A stretch of 64,000 nt of DNA from Gammaproteobacteria bacterium (GTDB lineage: Bacteria > Pseudomonadota > Gammaproteobacteria > Ga0077536), in assembly GCA_009692365.1 (NCBI GenBank), contig SHZJ01000014.1:1-64000 (forward strand). Direction: 5' to 3'. Positions 63,108-64,000 of the stretch are shown here, piece by piece. Below the pieces are notes generated by a model. The model saw only the letters and a program-made list of their open reading frames with translations. It was not told the DNA's origin and searched no databases. The position numbers and the translations under genes are program-made. Position 1 is the stretch's first letter. Every line of letters starts with the position of its first letter.

Positions 63108-64000
63108 TCAAAAATGCCCTCGGGCAAGACCGGGCCGTGGTTCGGCAGGATTTTTTCGGTAGGGTCGCGGTTTTGCTGCTGCTGGCCCGTGCGAATTCCT
63201 TCATAGCGAATTTTGCTGAGCGCGTTGGCACCGTCCCGGTTGCGCACTATCTGTGGCCGCAAAAAAACCATCAAGTTGGTCTTGTTAGCGCTGCGCCGCG
63301 AGCTTTTGAATAGATTCCCCAGCAGGGGGATATCTCCCAGAAATGGAATTTTGTCGCGGTTGGCGCGCGCGTCGTCGCCAATCAGTCCACCGAGCACAAT
63401 TATCGATCCGTTGTCCACCTGCACACTGGTTTTAATCGCACGCTTGTTGGTGATGAGGTCGGCCCCTGACGAGCCTTCGGCCACACTAGAGACTTCTTGC
63501 TCGATGTCCATGGTCACGGTATCGCCTTCGTTGATCTGCGGCTTTACATGCAGCTTGATGCCGACATCTTGACGTTGGATCGTTTGAAAAGGGTTATCGG
63601 GCGTGGTGTCGCTGTTGGTGAATTGGCCGGTGACAAAGGGCACATTCTGACCCACGACGATTTCCGCTTCGGCGTTGTCGAGTGTCATCAGGCTGGGGGT
63701 TGACAGCACATTGGTGAGCGTATCGCTCGACAGTGCGCGGATAAGACCACGTAAATCGCCACCCGAGATGTAACCGAGGCTGAGTCCCGTGAGGAAGCTT
63801 ACCGCGTCGTTGGCGGTGAAAGAGTCCGCGATGGGTCCGGCGGTTTTGCCCGGGAACACGGCGCTAGCAACGATCCCTTGCGCGGGCACGTTGGTGCGCC
63901 ATTGCACGCCGAGTTCGTCCGAGGTGCTGCCCGAGACTTCCGCCACAATGCCCTCCACCAGCACTTGCGCGCGCCGCACGTCGAGTTGAGTGAGGACCCC
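63104..64000 (-). CDS. gspD: type II secretion secretin GspD, C-terminal part
   Basis: About 298 residues are visible; the N-terminus lies beyond the right edge. 'QLDVRRAQVLVEGIVAEVSG' marks the end of the N3 domain. The secretin barrel follows with 'GIKLHVKPQINEGDTVTMDI', 'SIIVLGGLIGDD' and 'VPFLGDIPLLGNLFKS' (here 'IPFLGDIPLLGNLFKSS'), the hallmark of the family. It forms the outer-membrane channel. Confidence 0.95.
   Translation of the reverse strand, partial: GVLTQLDVRRAQVLVEGIVAEVSGSTSDELGVQWRTNVPAQGIVASAVFPGKTAGPIADSFTANDAVSFLTGLSLGYISGGDLRGLIRALSSDTLTNVLSTPSLMTLDNAEAEIVVGQNVPFVTGQFTNSDTTPDNPFQTIQRQDVGIKLHVKPQINEGDTVTMDIEQEVSSVAEGSSGADLITNKRAIKTSVQVDNGSIIVLGGLIGDDARANRDKIPFLGDIPLLGNLFKSSRRSANKTNLMVFLRPQIVRNRDGANALSKIRYEGIRTGQQQQNRDPTEKILPNHGPVLPEGIFE

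Overview
The window looks like a chromosomal segment of a GC-rich gammaproteobacterium with a broad acyl-CoA and aromatic or alicyclic acid metabolism. The evidence is a lysine-type EF-P pathway (epmB, efp with Lys34, epmA), type II secretion genes, a MoxR/Bat operon, metK-ahcY, class III CoA-transferase, enoyl-CoA hydratases and a badH/badI-like pair. No species is assigned. I saw no rRNA, tRNA, CRISPR array, prophage or insertion sequence.

Layout. 1-8.6 kb: class III CoA-transferase with a VOC protein (-), TSUP permease (+), alpha/beta hydrolase (-), HAD hydrolase and sulfotransferase-like protein (+), SDR (-), ABC exporter (+). 8.6-13.3 kb: an eroding stretch. It holds a broken EamA transporter, an intact MFS transporter, and a 2.5 kb relic zone with wrecked 3-hydroxyanthranilate dioxygenase, VOC, EamA and FUSC genes. 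A 14-bp direct repeat bounds that zone. 13.3-16.1 kb: cytochrome b561, an intrinsic terminator, cytochrome c', PpnP, a small exported protein and a YgjP-like metallopeptidase. 16.2-26.8 kb: flavin-dependent oxidoreductases, a BaiN-like flavoprotein, acyl-CoA synthetase, two crotonase-family genes, a siroheme-type dehydrogenase with a vestigial methyltransferase domain, a lipocalin, a second TSUP permease, a GlcG-like protein and the badI/badH pair. 26.8-34.2 kb: an orphan ORF, epmB / efp-epmA, a DUF6998-like protein coupled to a DinG/YoaA helicase, an MBL-fold hydrolase and an all-alpha dUTPase. 34.6-46.3 kb: housekeeping genes trxB, quinone oxidoreductase, metK, ahcY, cysS, sufE, an HD-GYP protein and a type 2 ileS. 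46.3-55.5 kb (-): a REC-PAS-GGDEF-EAL protein and the moxR-DUF58-DUF4381-batA-batB/C-batD operon. 55.7-64 kb: the type II secretion cluster, gspG-M (+) converging on gspF, gspE and gspD (-). gspD runs off the right edge.

How the genes fit together. The CoA-transferase, acyl-CoA synthetase, crotonase-fold enzymes, SDRs and flavin-dependent oxidoreductases suggest catabolism of ring-containing or branched acids. The two TSUP permeases, MFS and ABC proteins supply transport. The relic zone suggests that a tryptophan/anthranilate-type catabolic operon and its efflux partners were once present and are being lost. I found no convincing unknown defence or mobile system. The most notable points are the badHI pair, the probable CTG start of epmA, the amber codon in gspH, the eukaryote-like IleRS, the truncated CysG-like fusion and the bounded pseudogene zone.
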